A DNA stretch of 38,727 nucleotides, taken from Chara braunii (Eukaryota > Streptophyta > Charophyceae > Charales > Characeae). The translations under genes and the position numbers were made by a program. Under the pieces are notes generated by a model. The model saw only the letters and a program-made list of their open reading frames with translations, was not told the DNA's origin and searched no databases. The DNA is taken from the NCBI GenBank assembly GCA_003427395.1, contig BFEA01000499.1, forward strand, positions 629,358 to 668,084. The letters are read 5' to 3'. How positions within the stretch are numbered: the first letter of the stretch is position 1; the number at the start of each line of letters is the position of its first letter. Shown here piece by piece: positions 30,643 through 38,727 of this stretch.

Positions 30643-31134
30643 TTAATGACCCCACATGCCAAAGTATATGCATTTCCAAAACTTGCGAAACCGAAAAGTT
30701 TTGCTTGCCTTGAATCCCTGATTTAGACACTCATCCTGGTTCAAATTTTCATCTGAAGCAGTACGACTATTCTCTTGTGACTCGTGCCGACCTATAGCTT
30801 GCTTCGCTTTCTTACAAGTCTCTTGACCCCCTCGGGCCAAAATTTGTGCAACCCTTTCAGCTTTAGTAAGCTTGCGAGGTCGCCCCAATTGGTCAGACTT
30901 ACTGTCTAACTTCCTTTTACCCTTCTGCACTTTAGCTTCAAGGGATTCTGGGAACTTGGCTAGCACTAGTCTCTTGAATTCAACCCAAGTTTCAGACGCT
31001 CGCGAAAAAAACCCAATATCAGATTTCAACCTTTCTGCGATAAAATTCAAGACAAAAAGAAACTTATGATGCTCCTCCCAATTCATCCGCATTGCCAAAC
31101 CCTGAAATGCCTGCAAGAATCTCGTTGCCTTCAA
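30643..31134 (-). pseudogene. Retrotransposon gag-like fragment
   Basis: An open minus-strand frame of about 160 codons without an ATG at its head (an in-frame TGA lies just upstream). It contains FLQAFQGLAMRMNWEEHHKF, then LFVLNFIAERLKSDI, then ETWVEFKRLVLAKFPES. That order of short aromatic/hydrophobic helices with a W-x-x-F/L-K motif is typical of capsid (gag) domains of Ty3/gypsy-type LTR retrotransposons. A basic, Lys-rich tail follows. Zinc knuckle, protease, reverse transcriptase and integrase are absent. The primer-binding site about 260 bp upstream on the same strand supports the retroelement reading. It is probably dead. Confidence 0.6.
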
Positions 31135-31396
31135 AGAGAGGACTCATATAAGCAAATGTTCCTTTCATCATTACGATGTCCTGCAAGAGGCAACATACTT
31201 TATTAATCAATAGGAAAAATAATCATTTGGCCTTCAATCTTATCATTTCAATACTAACGAGATCAATTTTAACCATCTGATAAAAATTCCCTCAGTACCA
31301 CTCACTTCATCAAACAATATTCAGTCTACGTCATAATATCATTCAACAATATTACCTTAGTGTCGTTCCGCTAGAGACAACGGTAATTTGCCGTTA

Positions 31397-31414
31397 TCCC
31401 CGGCAATGGCGCCA
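31397..31414 (-). promoter_or_regulatory. Primer-binding site matching tRNA-Asp
   Basis: On the minus strand the site reads TGGCGCCATTGCCGGGGA. The 3' end of plant tRNA-Asp as I know it is TCCCCGGCAACGGCGCCA, so 17 of 18 positions pair. It lies two bases after an LTR-like CA end and upstream of the gag-like frame in the same orientation, the arrangement that primes minus-strand DNA synthesis in LTR retrotransposons. Confidence 0.75.
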
Positions 31415-31416
31415 CC

Positions 31417-31551
31417 TGTCGAGCGCAGGACTCCCGCGCTTTGCAAAAAGGCGGGAGCCGATGCGCTCGAGTCGGTCGGTCAGTCAGTCTATTGACTCAG
31501 ATTTCCCTTCACACCTGTATGAACCCACACTTTGCTTGACCCTGTTCATTG
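31417..31551 (-). mobile_element. LTR 3' end with terminal hairpin
   Basis: Read on the minus strand, the segment ends TGCGCTCGACA just before GG and the primer-binding site, consistent with the CA terminus of an LTR. The last 50 bp form an imperfect hairpin: GAGCGCATCGGCTCCCGC, loop, GCGGGAGTCCTGCGCTC. Upstream, GGGTCAAGCAAAGTGTGGGT then TCA.ACAGGTGTGAAGGGAA also occurs inside the left arm (26096-26160) and, inverted, in the right arm (34411-34478). The 5' end of the LTR and its partner LTR were not identified. Confidence 0.6.
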
Positions 31552-32229
31552 AATGTTCGTTGGGAAGGTAAAGGAAAGGATCCTGATTTATTTTTGATGA
31601 TGAACGATGGGGACGTCGTTCAATGGGGTCCGGGAATGCTGTCGAGGCAAATACCCTGACAAGGATATTTGCCGGGGAGTTTCAATGTCGGACACTGTCC
31701 GGCGCTTTCGTTGAATTGAAGGACTTGATGAGACTGACGCTGCCAAAGTTTATTCAGACCAACCCTATGACCAAAATAGCGGTATTCGGCAGTACGACCT
31801 GCCGTCCACGGGTCCTGACAAGGCCACAAGGGCATACGGTCGTGGGAATGCTAAGACGAGACTTATTTGACCTGGGAAAATAATAATAATAATAATAACG
31901 CGAGACCACGACCGCGCGATTCAGGGTTTTAGAAGGCCGAATAGGTGGTCGCATCGTGTATGTGGTCGTGGCATGCGTGCCGAGACGCCAGGCGGTCGCC
32001 GTGTTGGCGACAGTGTGGCTGGCCAGCGGCTGCGGCTGTTGGAGTACACAGGCGTAGCCTGCGTGAGGCCATAAGCGATACCACGCTGGGCTAACCTCTT
32101 CATAAAGAAGAGCTGCTCCTATTTCGGCGTGAAAAAAAAACTAGCCCAGTTTGGAGCAGCCCAGCCTTTGGCGCGACCGTTTTCGGCTGTGCGATCGATC
32201 AGATCACGTGGCTGAAAAACAACCTCGCA

Positions 32230-32284
32230 AAGATTAGCATGGCCCCTGCACCAGGATGACACGTATAAATCGATAAATGAGCCA
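32230..32284 (+). pseudogene. Chimeric U6 snRNA 3' fragment, right arm
   Basis: It reads AAGATTAGCATGGCCCCTGC, then ACCAGGATGACACGTATAAA and TCGATAAATGAGCCA. It keeps the GTATAAATCGA segment lost from the left-arm copy, so the left deletion happened after duplication. It is joined upstream to the same foreign sequence with GGCTGAAAAACAACC. Confidence 0.75.
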
Positions 32285-32544
32285 TATATCTTTATATTTT
32301 TTATTGCTTAGATTCCCCCCGCCCCCTCTCTCGAACTGCTAAAGGTCTTTGCGCCCGTTCGTTTAGGCGAACGGGTTGCACAGAAGAAAGAAAACGGCGG
32401 AGTATCTATCCCGCTTCTAGCGAAAAATTCACCCTCATTTTGCATATTTGGTGAGAAGAGGGTTGGGGTCTGTTTTCATGAGGTTGCCCCCTGATTGTAT
32501 GTGTATTATAATGGTTCGTGGCTTCTCAACTGCACCAAGAAGTG

Positions 32545-32710
32545 CCCTGCCTCGTTGGTAAGGCCTGGAGGCAGAGGTGACAGGCGGCAGCTATGAGGTA
32601 AGTATCCCCCCTGTTCACCTAACTGCATATGGATTCGAACTTGAGTTTGTGTTTTAACAGTTCATGGGGTGTCAATGGCCCATGGGCAAGACCCTACCTC
32701 GTTGGCAGAG
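32545..32710 (-). mobile_element. SINE-like tRNA-related segment in right arm
   Basis: Mirror copy of 27843-28010. On the minus strand, AGTTCGAATCC (32641-32631) is preceded by CCAACGAGGTAGGGTC. Same doubts as for the left copy. Confidence 0.35.
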
Positions 32711-33269
32711 AAATGCATGAAGAAAAAGGGAAGAAATCAAGATCAAAAGTTTTAAAAGCTCATATTTTTGAACTTGCACCTATAATTTTGTGATGACCAA
32801 CATGATTTTTGCTGGCTCTGAAATTCTTTCTGCGGGTAGGTGGGCACGTATCCTACATACGTGAATTTTTTTATATCTTTTTTTCAGTGGCTTTTGTTTT
32901 AAAAATCGTTAAACTCGGGCTACTTTTCGTATCCCTCCCCCCTTCGATCATAAAGAGGCTGCCATAAGTTGTCCCTTTTTTTTTGCTCACCTTGCAGTGT
33001 GAGCAGCAGGGGGAAAGAGTGGGCAGTGGTCCCAAAGTGACGAGCTGCAACTGAGTGCAGCCAAAACGAAAAAAAAAAGGGGAGAAGAAAGAAAGAGAAA
33101 AAGTTATAAATCTGTTCGCAACCTTGGTCCAGATGCAGGGTAGAGAAGCATCTGGACCTTGAAGTGACAGGAAACTGTTGGGTTCAACAATCTGTTGAGA
33201 ATGGCTTTGTACAACCATTTTGAGTTGCGCCTGGCCAGGGGTGATAGCCAGGTGCATCCTTGGGGCTGG

Positions 33270-33337
33270 GAACCTGATGTTCCTAGGGGGACATGAAGGA
33301 TTTCAACCCTTGATCTTGTTTTTGATCAAGGGTTGAG
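33270..33337. promoter_or_regulatory. Hairpins upstream of the right-arm TATA-like element
   Basis: A perfect AACCCTTGATC / GATCAAGGGTT hairpin is retained. The neighbouring GATGTTCC hairpin has lost its second half (GGGGGACATG). Confidence 0.55.
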
Positions 33338-33394
33338 CCCAACTCCGAATTTTTTGGTTGGGGGCAAGGCAGCTGCCCTCAGCCCTCAGCTGGC

Positions 33395-33402
33395 TATAAA
33401 AG
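33395..33402 (+). promoter_or_regulatory. TATA-box-like element, right arm
   Basis: TATAAAAG in the context CTGGCTATAAAAGCAGCCAG, about 60 bp after the hairpin pair. It is followed by CAACCAGCCAACCAGCATTC and, 80-120 bp on, GA-rich sequence. Its position and conservation in both arms suggest an LTR-type promoter pointing right here and left in the other arm. The gag fragment and primer-binding site lie on the opposite strand, so it belongs to a different element or an antisense promoter. Confidence 0.5.
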
Positions 33403-33689
33403 CAGCCAGCAACCAGCCAACCAGCATTCATTTGTGGCTGATGCAGCTAGCAACTCACTTGTGTGATTGCTGGCTGCTGGAGAAAGGGCTGCGGCTGGAG
33501 AGAGAGAGAGAGGGAGCTGGGTGGAGATCTGCAAGAGGAAGGGGAGAGACTGCTGGAGGTGGCCGCAACTATGAAGTACAACCATAGCCATCATCTTAGC
33601 GAAGGGGAGAGAGAGAGAGGAGCGTTGGAGGTCTGCAGAGAGCGTGGGAGTGGGGGCTACCATAGCCACCACTTTACTTGGTGAAGTGT

Positions 33690-34260
33690 AAGGGAGGTGC
33701 TGCTGCTGCCATAGCCTCGGGCGTAGACAGCAACGCAGGGGAGGTGTTGTCCGTTCAAACGCGGCATCAACAACCATTTTTCATGAGGTGCTGGGGTGAT
33801 GCTGCGCGACTTTTTCGGCGACGGCAGACATTTTTGGTAGCAGCGCAGGGGAGTTGCTAGCCATTGGACGACGAGCGACAGTGTTTTTTTTTTGTGGCGG
33901 GGCGGAAGCGCCGTCCATTTACACAGCGATTGACATTGATTTTTACGACAGTGCGAAGGTGTTGTCCGTTTGACAAGGCGGGCAACAAAAATCTTGGGTG
34001 ACGGCGCGGAAATGCAGTCCGATTTTACGGCGGCAGTGGTTCTTTCTTTGGTGGTGCCGGTATTATGCTGTTTGCTCGATGTGGCAGTGAGGCACGCAGG
34101 GGGGGGGATGCCGCCGAATTGGTGGTGTGTTTCGAGGTGGTGCGGACGTCGTGCTGTCCGAGTAACGAGGCGGCAACGCATTGACATTGGTGATGGTGGC
34201 GTGGTGACGCTGGTGGCATGTGACGGTGACGTTGGGACGCCTTCAGACTATATGGGGGTG
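33690..34260. repeat. Degenerate ~60 bp minisatellite in right arm
   Basis: Mirror of 26340-26880. Units resemble CAGCGCAGGGGAGTTGCTAG then CCATTGGACGACGA. Translations are low complexity. Confidence 0.6.
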
Positions 34261-34800
34261 ATTGTGCATTCAGGTGGTATCGCGGCAGACAATCATTGTA
34301 AGGGGTGGTGTGGATCGCTTGCTGACGTTTTGTAGTGACGACCTTTTCATCTGGGGCATGGTTCTATATGGTTTTCTTGAGTGAACCGTATTCTACAACT
34401 TCACTTAAGGTCATTCAGTTGATTGGCTCAGATTTTCATTCACAACCGTGTGAACCCACACTTAGCTTGACCCTGTTTGTTTTGAACGTTCAAAACAAAA
34501 GGTAGAGGAAAAAGTGTGTGAGTCATGCATGTGAAAGGTGAGGTCTGACTTGGATATGAGGTTGTATTGGTTTTCTCTGATCTTGTTGTTTGATGTGGTG
34601 TGCAGGTAGGTAGAAGGATGTTTGCAAAGGAGATTGATGATGTGTATTGGAGAAAAGAGAAAAGGAGTGTTTTTTCTTTACTTCTCACCCTCCTGCATGC
34701 CAAAAAGAATTTGATGTTTTGAAAAGAAAAAAAAAAATTGTGCACCACAGAATGAATTCAATTGGAATAAAGCAGATAAGGTCAAACAGATTTAGCTTTT

Positions 34801-35275
34801 TCCTCATGATTGACTTTTTCTATCCCGAACGACCTTATCTACCTATACCTGTCCAAATGATTCTCGTTGTCTGTCTTCTTCAGTTTCTTTTTCATCTAAG
34901 TTACCCAAAACTTATTAATAATGAGAATAAAATAAACCTACTCATTGTGAACACAGTTTTTCTCTNTAGGAAGCATCCAAGACGGGGGTTCGTATGCTTT
35001 CGGAGTTGACCCTGTTATCGACTTGGAGTGGACCCGATTCNTCGGGAGAGGTGCTTTGCCGACTCAGTGGTGACGGCCCAACCTCTGAGATCCAAGTCTT
35101 NGAGCTCGGGCGAGGGGGAGGAATATCCACAAGACCACTTCCTAGAGGGATANGTGTGTGTCGGAGACAGAAGAAGCTCAACCAATAAGAAGAAGTAGGT
35201 AATGAAGGTGATGGTTCTCTTTGCGCAGTAATAACGACTGTAGTTTTGTTTTAAGTAACTTGATGATGAAGAATG
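34801..35275. repeat. 475 bp tract apparently identical to the left-arm tract
   Basis: Gap-free mirror of 25297-25771. Ns are at 34966, 35041, 35101 and 35153. Confidence 0.85.
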
Positions 35276-35744
35276 AATACTTCGTCATTCAAGGATCGGG
35301 AAGAGTAATTATTTTCCAGGAGGACAAAGCGATCAACAAAATTTTGATTCCCTAGATAATACTTTCCTCCAAGCAAGTTGTATATGGTACGGAGGTGTGG
35401 TCGAACCGAGAGTTCCAACTTCGGCCAGGAGCCAGATCACTTGTTGATTTGCATGGTAGCACTGGGATTTACTTATAGAAGTCATGGTTTAATAGATGTC
35501 AACAGACCCAACCGTAAGTTAAAGGTTAGGTTGTTCTTCCTAATCTTTCGTCAATATCGAGCCTCCGCCTTGGAAGCAGAGGAATAATAGTATCTTCAGT
35601 CATATAGGCAAGGAAGAATAACTTTGGCAGATCATTTCATCAAGTCAAAATTCAATCTTGTGTGATTGGATATAACGTGTATTGATTTTATTTATTTATT
35701 TTGTGATCAGAGAATCGTAAAGGGACTAGGATTATTTTATGGGT

Positions 35745-36190
35745 TTCACGTTTGGTCGAGACCGTCCTAGACGACCTTCGTTCGTTTCGTACGTAGGAGA
35801 TCAGCGCCCTAGGGGATGGACGGCGCTCGGGTCCACTTGGCGTTAACCAAACGTACCTATACTCCAACGAACAAGCAAACGCCCTCGGCTGACCTACCTC
35901 TGCAATTGCATGTAAAAGCTTTCGCATGTGGGTCAGTAGCTCGGTAAGGAAATGCCCCTGAGGGTGGTGACAACCCCTTAGGGAAGGTAAGATGTGCCCC
36001 ACGAAAACCTATCCTGTCGTAGGGGACCATGGGATGTACAGTTGGCGCACCCGACTAGACCCGCGAAGGGGCAATGCAACCGCATTCGTCTCGACGGTTT
36101 GCTGGATTATCTATGCATCGTCCTAAGTTGTCTGTGGTTTTGTTTTTTTTTTTACTCCTGCGTGACATAGCTGGGAGGGCTCTCGCCTTT
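35745..36190 (-). repeat. Repeat unit copy D (in right arm)
   Basis: The minus strand carries the same blocks as copies A-C: CACCCTCAGGGGCATTTCC, GTCAGCCGAGGGCGTTTGC and TCGTCTAGGACGGTCTCG. It is closest to copy C, as expected for an arm duplicate. Confidence 0.7.
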
Positions 36191-36222
36191 GCGAAGAAGG
36201 AGGGAGCTGATGCGCTCGACAA

Positions 36223-36880
36223 CAAGCAAGTCCCCTTGCTTCTTCCTTACCTGTTACGCAATGTTTGTAGTTCAAATGAATAATCTTTGCCCTTGTCATG
36301 ACATCCATGTGCCTCCTGCAGAGGGGGGGGAGGGGGGGGCTTATAGTCTTGGAACAACCATTCTACTTTGTTTATGTTTATAACCTTTTTGATATTTTGG
36401 TTGAACGACCTGAATCGTTTTCAGAAAAATATTTTTGACCTTACGTTCATCCGCAAAAGAAACCTTTTCATTGTCGTGGTAAATCTTTTACAGACAACTC
36501 TTCCTCATCCTCCAATTCAGCAAAGGTTTTTGAGAGTAATTGAAGGAGTTGCAATTATTTAGGTTTTCGTCGTTTTTTTAGTGTTGCTCTTTTATTTGCC
36601 AAATTGGAATCACTATCCTCTTCTACGGTGATGAATTTCTTTCCCTTGGAGTTAGTGTTGTTATTGATGATGGGAAGATCTTGATTAGATAGAGGGATGC
36701 TATAAAAGTTTCCTTGTTGTCTTCCACCTTGAGGGTGTCTTCCCGGAGAACGTTGAAGAGGCTTATTGGATCGTAGCTGTTTGAGGGATTGTTGTAGACT
36801 GTTGTTCCTACTAGAATCTTAGCTCCTCTAGATTGACCGTTGGACTTTGTCATCAAGTGGACTGTTGTGGCCCAAGAGCT
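36223..36880. other. Noncoding stretch right of the inverted repeat
   Basis: No gene or RNA was recognised. A G-rich run lies at about 36322-36340. A minus-strand open frame (36988-36623) shows no domain and overlaps the motif array to its right. Confidence 0.45.
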
Positions 36881-37020
36881 GCTGGGTATGAGCATAACTC
36901 CATCCAGCAGATACCAGGGTATATGAATAATTTGGTCGGTCCAGCTCAGGTTCTGGGTATGCCCATAGCTTTGCCTGGGTATGTCCATAATTTGAGCATC
37001 CGGGTAGTCAGTTATAACTA
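36881..37020. repeat. Array of CTGGGTATGNCCATA motifs
   Basis: CTGGGTATGAGCATAACT, CAGGGTATATGAATAATT, CTGGGTATGCCCATAGCT, CTGGGTATGTCCATAATT and a decayed CCGGGTAGTC follow one another every 25-45 bp. Most cores are near-palindromes of the form TATGNNCATA. Confidence 0.65.
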
Positions 37021-37072
37021 CAATTTTGTAGTACCAACCTGGGTCTAGCTTAGGGTATACTCACACTGCGAC

Positions 37073-37101
37073 CCCAAATCTGCAAAATATGCGGATTTGG
37101 G
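37073..37101. repeat. Perfect 12 bp stem hairpin
   Basis: CCCAAATCTGCA, loop AAATA, then TGCGGATTTGGG. All positions pair if one T-G wobble is allowed. Related GGGGATTTGG sequence occurs near 37190. No U tract follows on either strand. Confidence 0.7.
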
Positions 37102-38040
37102 AATGGCCTATTTGAGGTTTTGGGGCATGGTTCACGTCGCACTGCTGTACCTTTTCATATCGGACAAGGTCACGACCGTCTGGAGAAATGGGGATTTGGT
37201 ATTTGGGTGGTCACACGGCGCCATCCGCAAATTGTGGAAGAACTTTTGTGAACAAATTTTTGCCAATTTTTGAAGAAAATGGAAAAAAACAAAAACGACA
37301 TTTGCGGTCACCTCTGGAAAATCCCTCGCCCCGGGACCTTGTCCCACTTACACCATTTAGTTGAGGCAACTCAACGGTGCGACAACTAAAAAAAATCATT
37401 CTAATTCAATTTCAAATAAGAAATGCATTTATAAATGACACGAATACAATTGTTCTGTTTGTTTGTTCGTTTTTTTTTTTTTTTAGCAATCATCCACATT
37501 CATTACCAAATAGCAGACTTTGAGGTCGAGGACCTCACAATTCAACCCGGAGTGTATCTGACAGCATTAGCCATCTTAGCTTAGTACAGGCAGTGCCTGA
37601 TGAACTATGAACTACCAAGATTCGAGCTAACTTGGTTCTATCTGAAATAGGAAGAGGACCAATCGTGCCTAAGCAGCCTAACCAATTCGTATGATGTCAC
37701 CTCCTTACCTCCTAACCTCTCGCTCAAGAATTGTTCACAATACTTAAAGTGAAAAAGAATTGTTAGTACCTGGACTCTGAACTCTGACCTACATCTGGGA
37801 CTAACACGGCCCAGAGGATCACGTCCGGCTATTACCGACACTCTCCTAGTGGCCCACTGCGGCCCTCATGAACCGAGTGTCCTGGTTCGTCGTCTCTTTC
37901 CCTATCCTATCCAACAAAAAAAAAGTCGGCGGGATGGACGGGTTTTTAATTTGCCATAATCGTCGATAAACAGGGAGCACAATGTCATGCGGTTACAAAC
38001 AACGTACGGTGGGCTTAAAATGATTGGGGGAAATTTTTAA
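37102..38040. other. Noncoding stretch, nothing recognised
   Basis: This stretch contains a poly(T) run at about 37468-37485 and a short A run near 37916. Open frames on both strands lack any recognisable domain. Confidence 0.5.
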
Positions 38041-38130
38041 ATGTTTATCAACACGTTCCAACATGTTTCAACAGGTTTCAACCAATTTCAACCAATTTCA
38101 ACCGGATTTCAACTAGCCTCAACTTTCATC
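38041..38130. repeat. Degenerate ~11 bp tandem repeat (TTTCAACCAAT)
   Basis: Seven or so units: CAACACGTTC, CAACATGTTT, CAACAGGTTT, CAACCAATTT, CAACCAATTT, CAACCGGATTT, CAACTAGCCT. Confidence 0.8.
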
Positions 38131-38149
38131 GTGTCGCACACTTGTGAGT

Positions 38150-38173
38150 AAAAAAAAAAAAAAAAAAAAAAAN
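38150..38173. repeat. Poly(A) run ending in N
   Basis: A run of 23 A followed by an N, like the run at 18198. It may be a real homopolymer or a poorly resolved join. Confidence 0.9.
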
Positions 38174-38234
38174 CATATCAAAACCATAGTGCTATGTACT
38201 AGCCATATCCTTGTGTACAACATTCCCTCCTTTA

Positions 38235-38411
38235 TCCTCCCTACCCTCTCTCTACCCCTTTTCTCATGTTGAGTCGAGTAATATTGGACTGGTCAGTAGG
38301 TGCCTACTCTTTGTGCTCAGACACATTGATTATGTCCATAAATGTAGGCACCTACCGACCTATGTATCACTTTCCCCTCCTCCACCCTCCTTCCTCTCTA
38401 CCCCTTTCCTC
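38235..38411. repeat. Inverted repeat flanked by pyrimidine-rich direct repeats
   Basis: GGTCAGTAGGTGCCTAC (38291-38307) and GTAGGCACCTACCGACC (38344-38360) pair at 16 of 17 positions across a 36 bp loop. They are flanked by similar direct repeats, CTCTCTCTACCCCTTTTCTC (about 38246) and CTTCCTCTCTACCCCTTTCC (about 38390). It may be a small foldback or MITE-like insertion. A microRNA-type precursor is conceivable but unsupported. Confidence 0.6.
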
Positions 38412-38727
38412 AACCAATTGACCAGACACGGGAATGTCGGGAAGCGTTTCGGGCTTACTAACAGAGATTAATCGCTTGGGCCTCCTCGCTGGTTGTGGAA
38501 GCAACGTATGCGCTTTCCAGCTTGTGACAAGTGTTAGAGAGTCAGGGTTTGCTCCCCGCATAGACCAGACATGAACCCATAATTGCCTCTGGAACCGAAC
38601 GTAGACTTAAACAATAGGATAGGTAGTGTGAGGCACATGAGTGAAGAATATAGCTTTGTTGACTACAAGCTTAAACCACCACTACCTCCGATCTTGTTTT
38701 TGTCGAGCCTCATTTTCACTTAGCACC
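38412..38727. other. Noncoding stretch at the right edge
   Basis: No gene, RNA or repeat recognised. Confidence 0.5.

Larger units (their letters stand above)
28903..31577. other. Spacer between the inverted arms
   Basis: About 2.7 kb of AT-rich sequence present once. It contains a motif array (28985-29350), a gag-like fragment (30643-31134, minus), a tRNA-Asp primer-binding site (31397-31414, minus) and an LTR-like terminus with hairpin (31417-31551). I see nothing recognisable between 29360 and 30450. Confidence 0.7.
31578..36222 (-). repeat. Right arm of a giant inverted repeat (~4.6 kb)
   Basis: Inverted counterpart of 24346-28902, with the same order of components. Differences include an extra ~80 bp at about 32030-32110 (GGAGTACACAGGCGTAGCCT onward) that is missing from the left arm, no long poly(T), and many substitutions. 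An AAT run at 31880-31898 mirrors the left arm's TTATTATT run at 28560. Confidence 0.85.

Noticed and set aside
28560-31898. The short (ATT)n and (AAT)n runs at 28560 and 31880 as independent microsatellites
   Set aside because: They are mirror copies of one repeat within the inverted arms.
24346-36222. The two arms as the LTR pair of one retrotransposon
   Set aside because: LTRs are direct repeats, whereas these arms are inverted; the primer-binding site and gag agree with only one orientation.

Overview
This is nuclear DNA from a eukaryote, most likely a green plant or streptophyte alga with a large, repeat-rich genome. The evidence is a spliced gene with multi-kilobase introns, plant-type U6 snRNA copies, a retrotransposon primer-binding site matching plant tRNA-Asp, tRNA-derived SINE-like heads, MITEs and abundant microsatellites. 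A charophyte such as Chara is a reasonable guess for the host, but nothing here proves the species. The assembly is a draft: there is a run of Ns inside a (CT)n tract, several isolated Ns, and a Tn5/Nextera adapter left in the sequence.

Region 1 (about 1-15,700) holds the only convincing protein gene, on the minus strand. It is an RRM protein of the NOL8 / plant ROS3-like type. I resolve three exons: 15098-14607, 7200-6901 and 1304-914. Both introns between them (7.4 and 5.6 kb) join in phase 0, and exon 3 ends at a strong GTAAGT donor, so the gene continues past the left edge or into 1-913. The introns are filled with simple repeats, minisatellites, a diverged ~160 bp tandem array, a cluster of related MITEs and a U6 retropseudogene.

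Region 2 (about 15,700-18,240) is a nest of small retrosequences: a 3'-truncated U6 copy with 16 bp target-site duplications, a tRNA-like SINE, an internally deleted U6 copy, a second tRNA-like SINE and a 136 bp tandem duplication. It ends in poly(A) runs and a sequencing adapter, which makes the join at ~18.0-18.24 kb doubtful.

Region 3 (about 18,240-24,340) has no gene I can support. It holds two diverged direct copies of a ~420 bp repeat unit, an exact 51 bp direct repeat, and two arrays of short conserved motifs in AT-rich DNA, the larger built on CCTAGGGGTACG.

Region 4 (about 24,346-36,222) is the most unusual part: a very long inverted repeat with ~4.6 kb arms around a ~2.7 kb spacer. 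The spacer holds a retrotransposon gag fragment, a tRNA-Asp primer-binding site and an LTR-like end, all on the minus strand, plus a further motif array. Each arm carries a repeat unit related to region 3, a minisatellite, a TATA-box promoter-like segment with hairpins, a SINE-like piece and a chimeric U6 3' fragment. A 475 bp tract inside the arms appears identical and shares mirrored Ns, while the rest of the arms have diverged by several percent or more. Region 5 (about 36,223-38,727) is noncoding, with a small GGGTATG motif array, hairpins and polypyrimidine-flanked inverted repeats.
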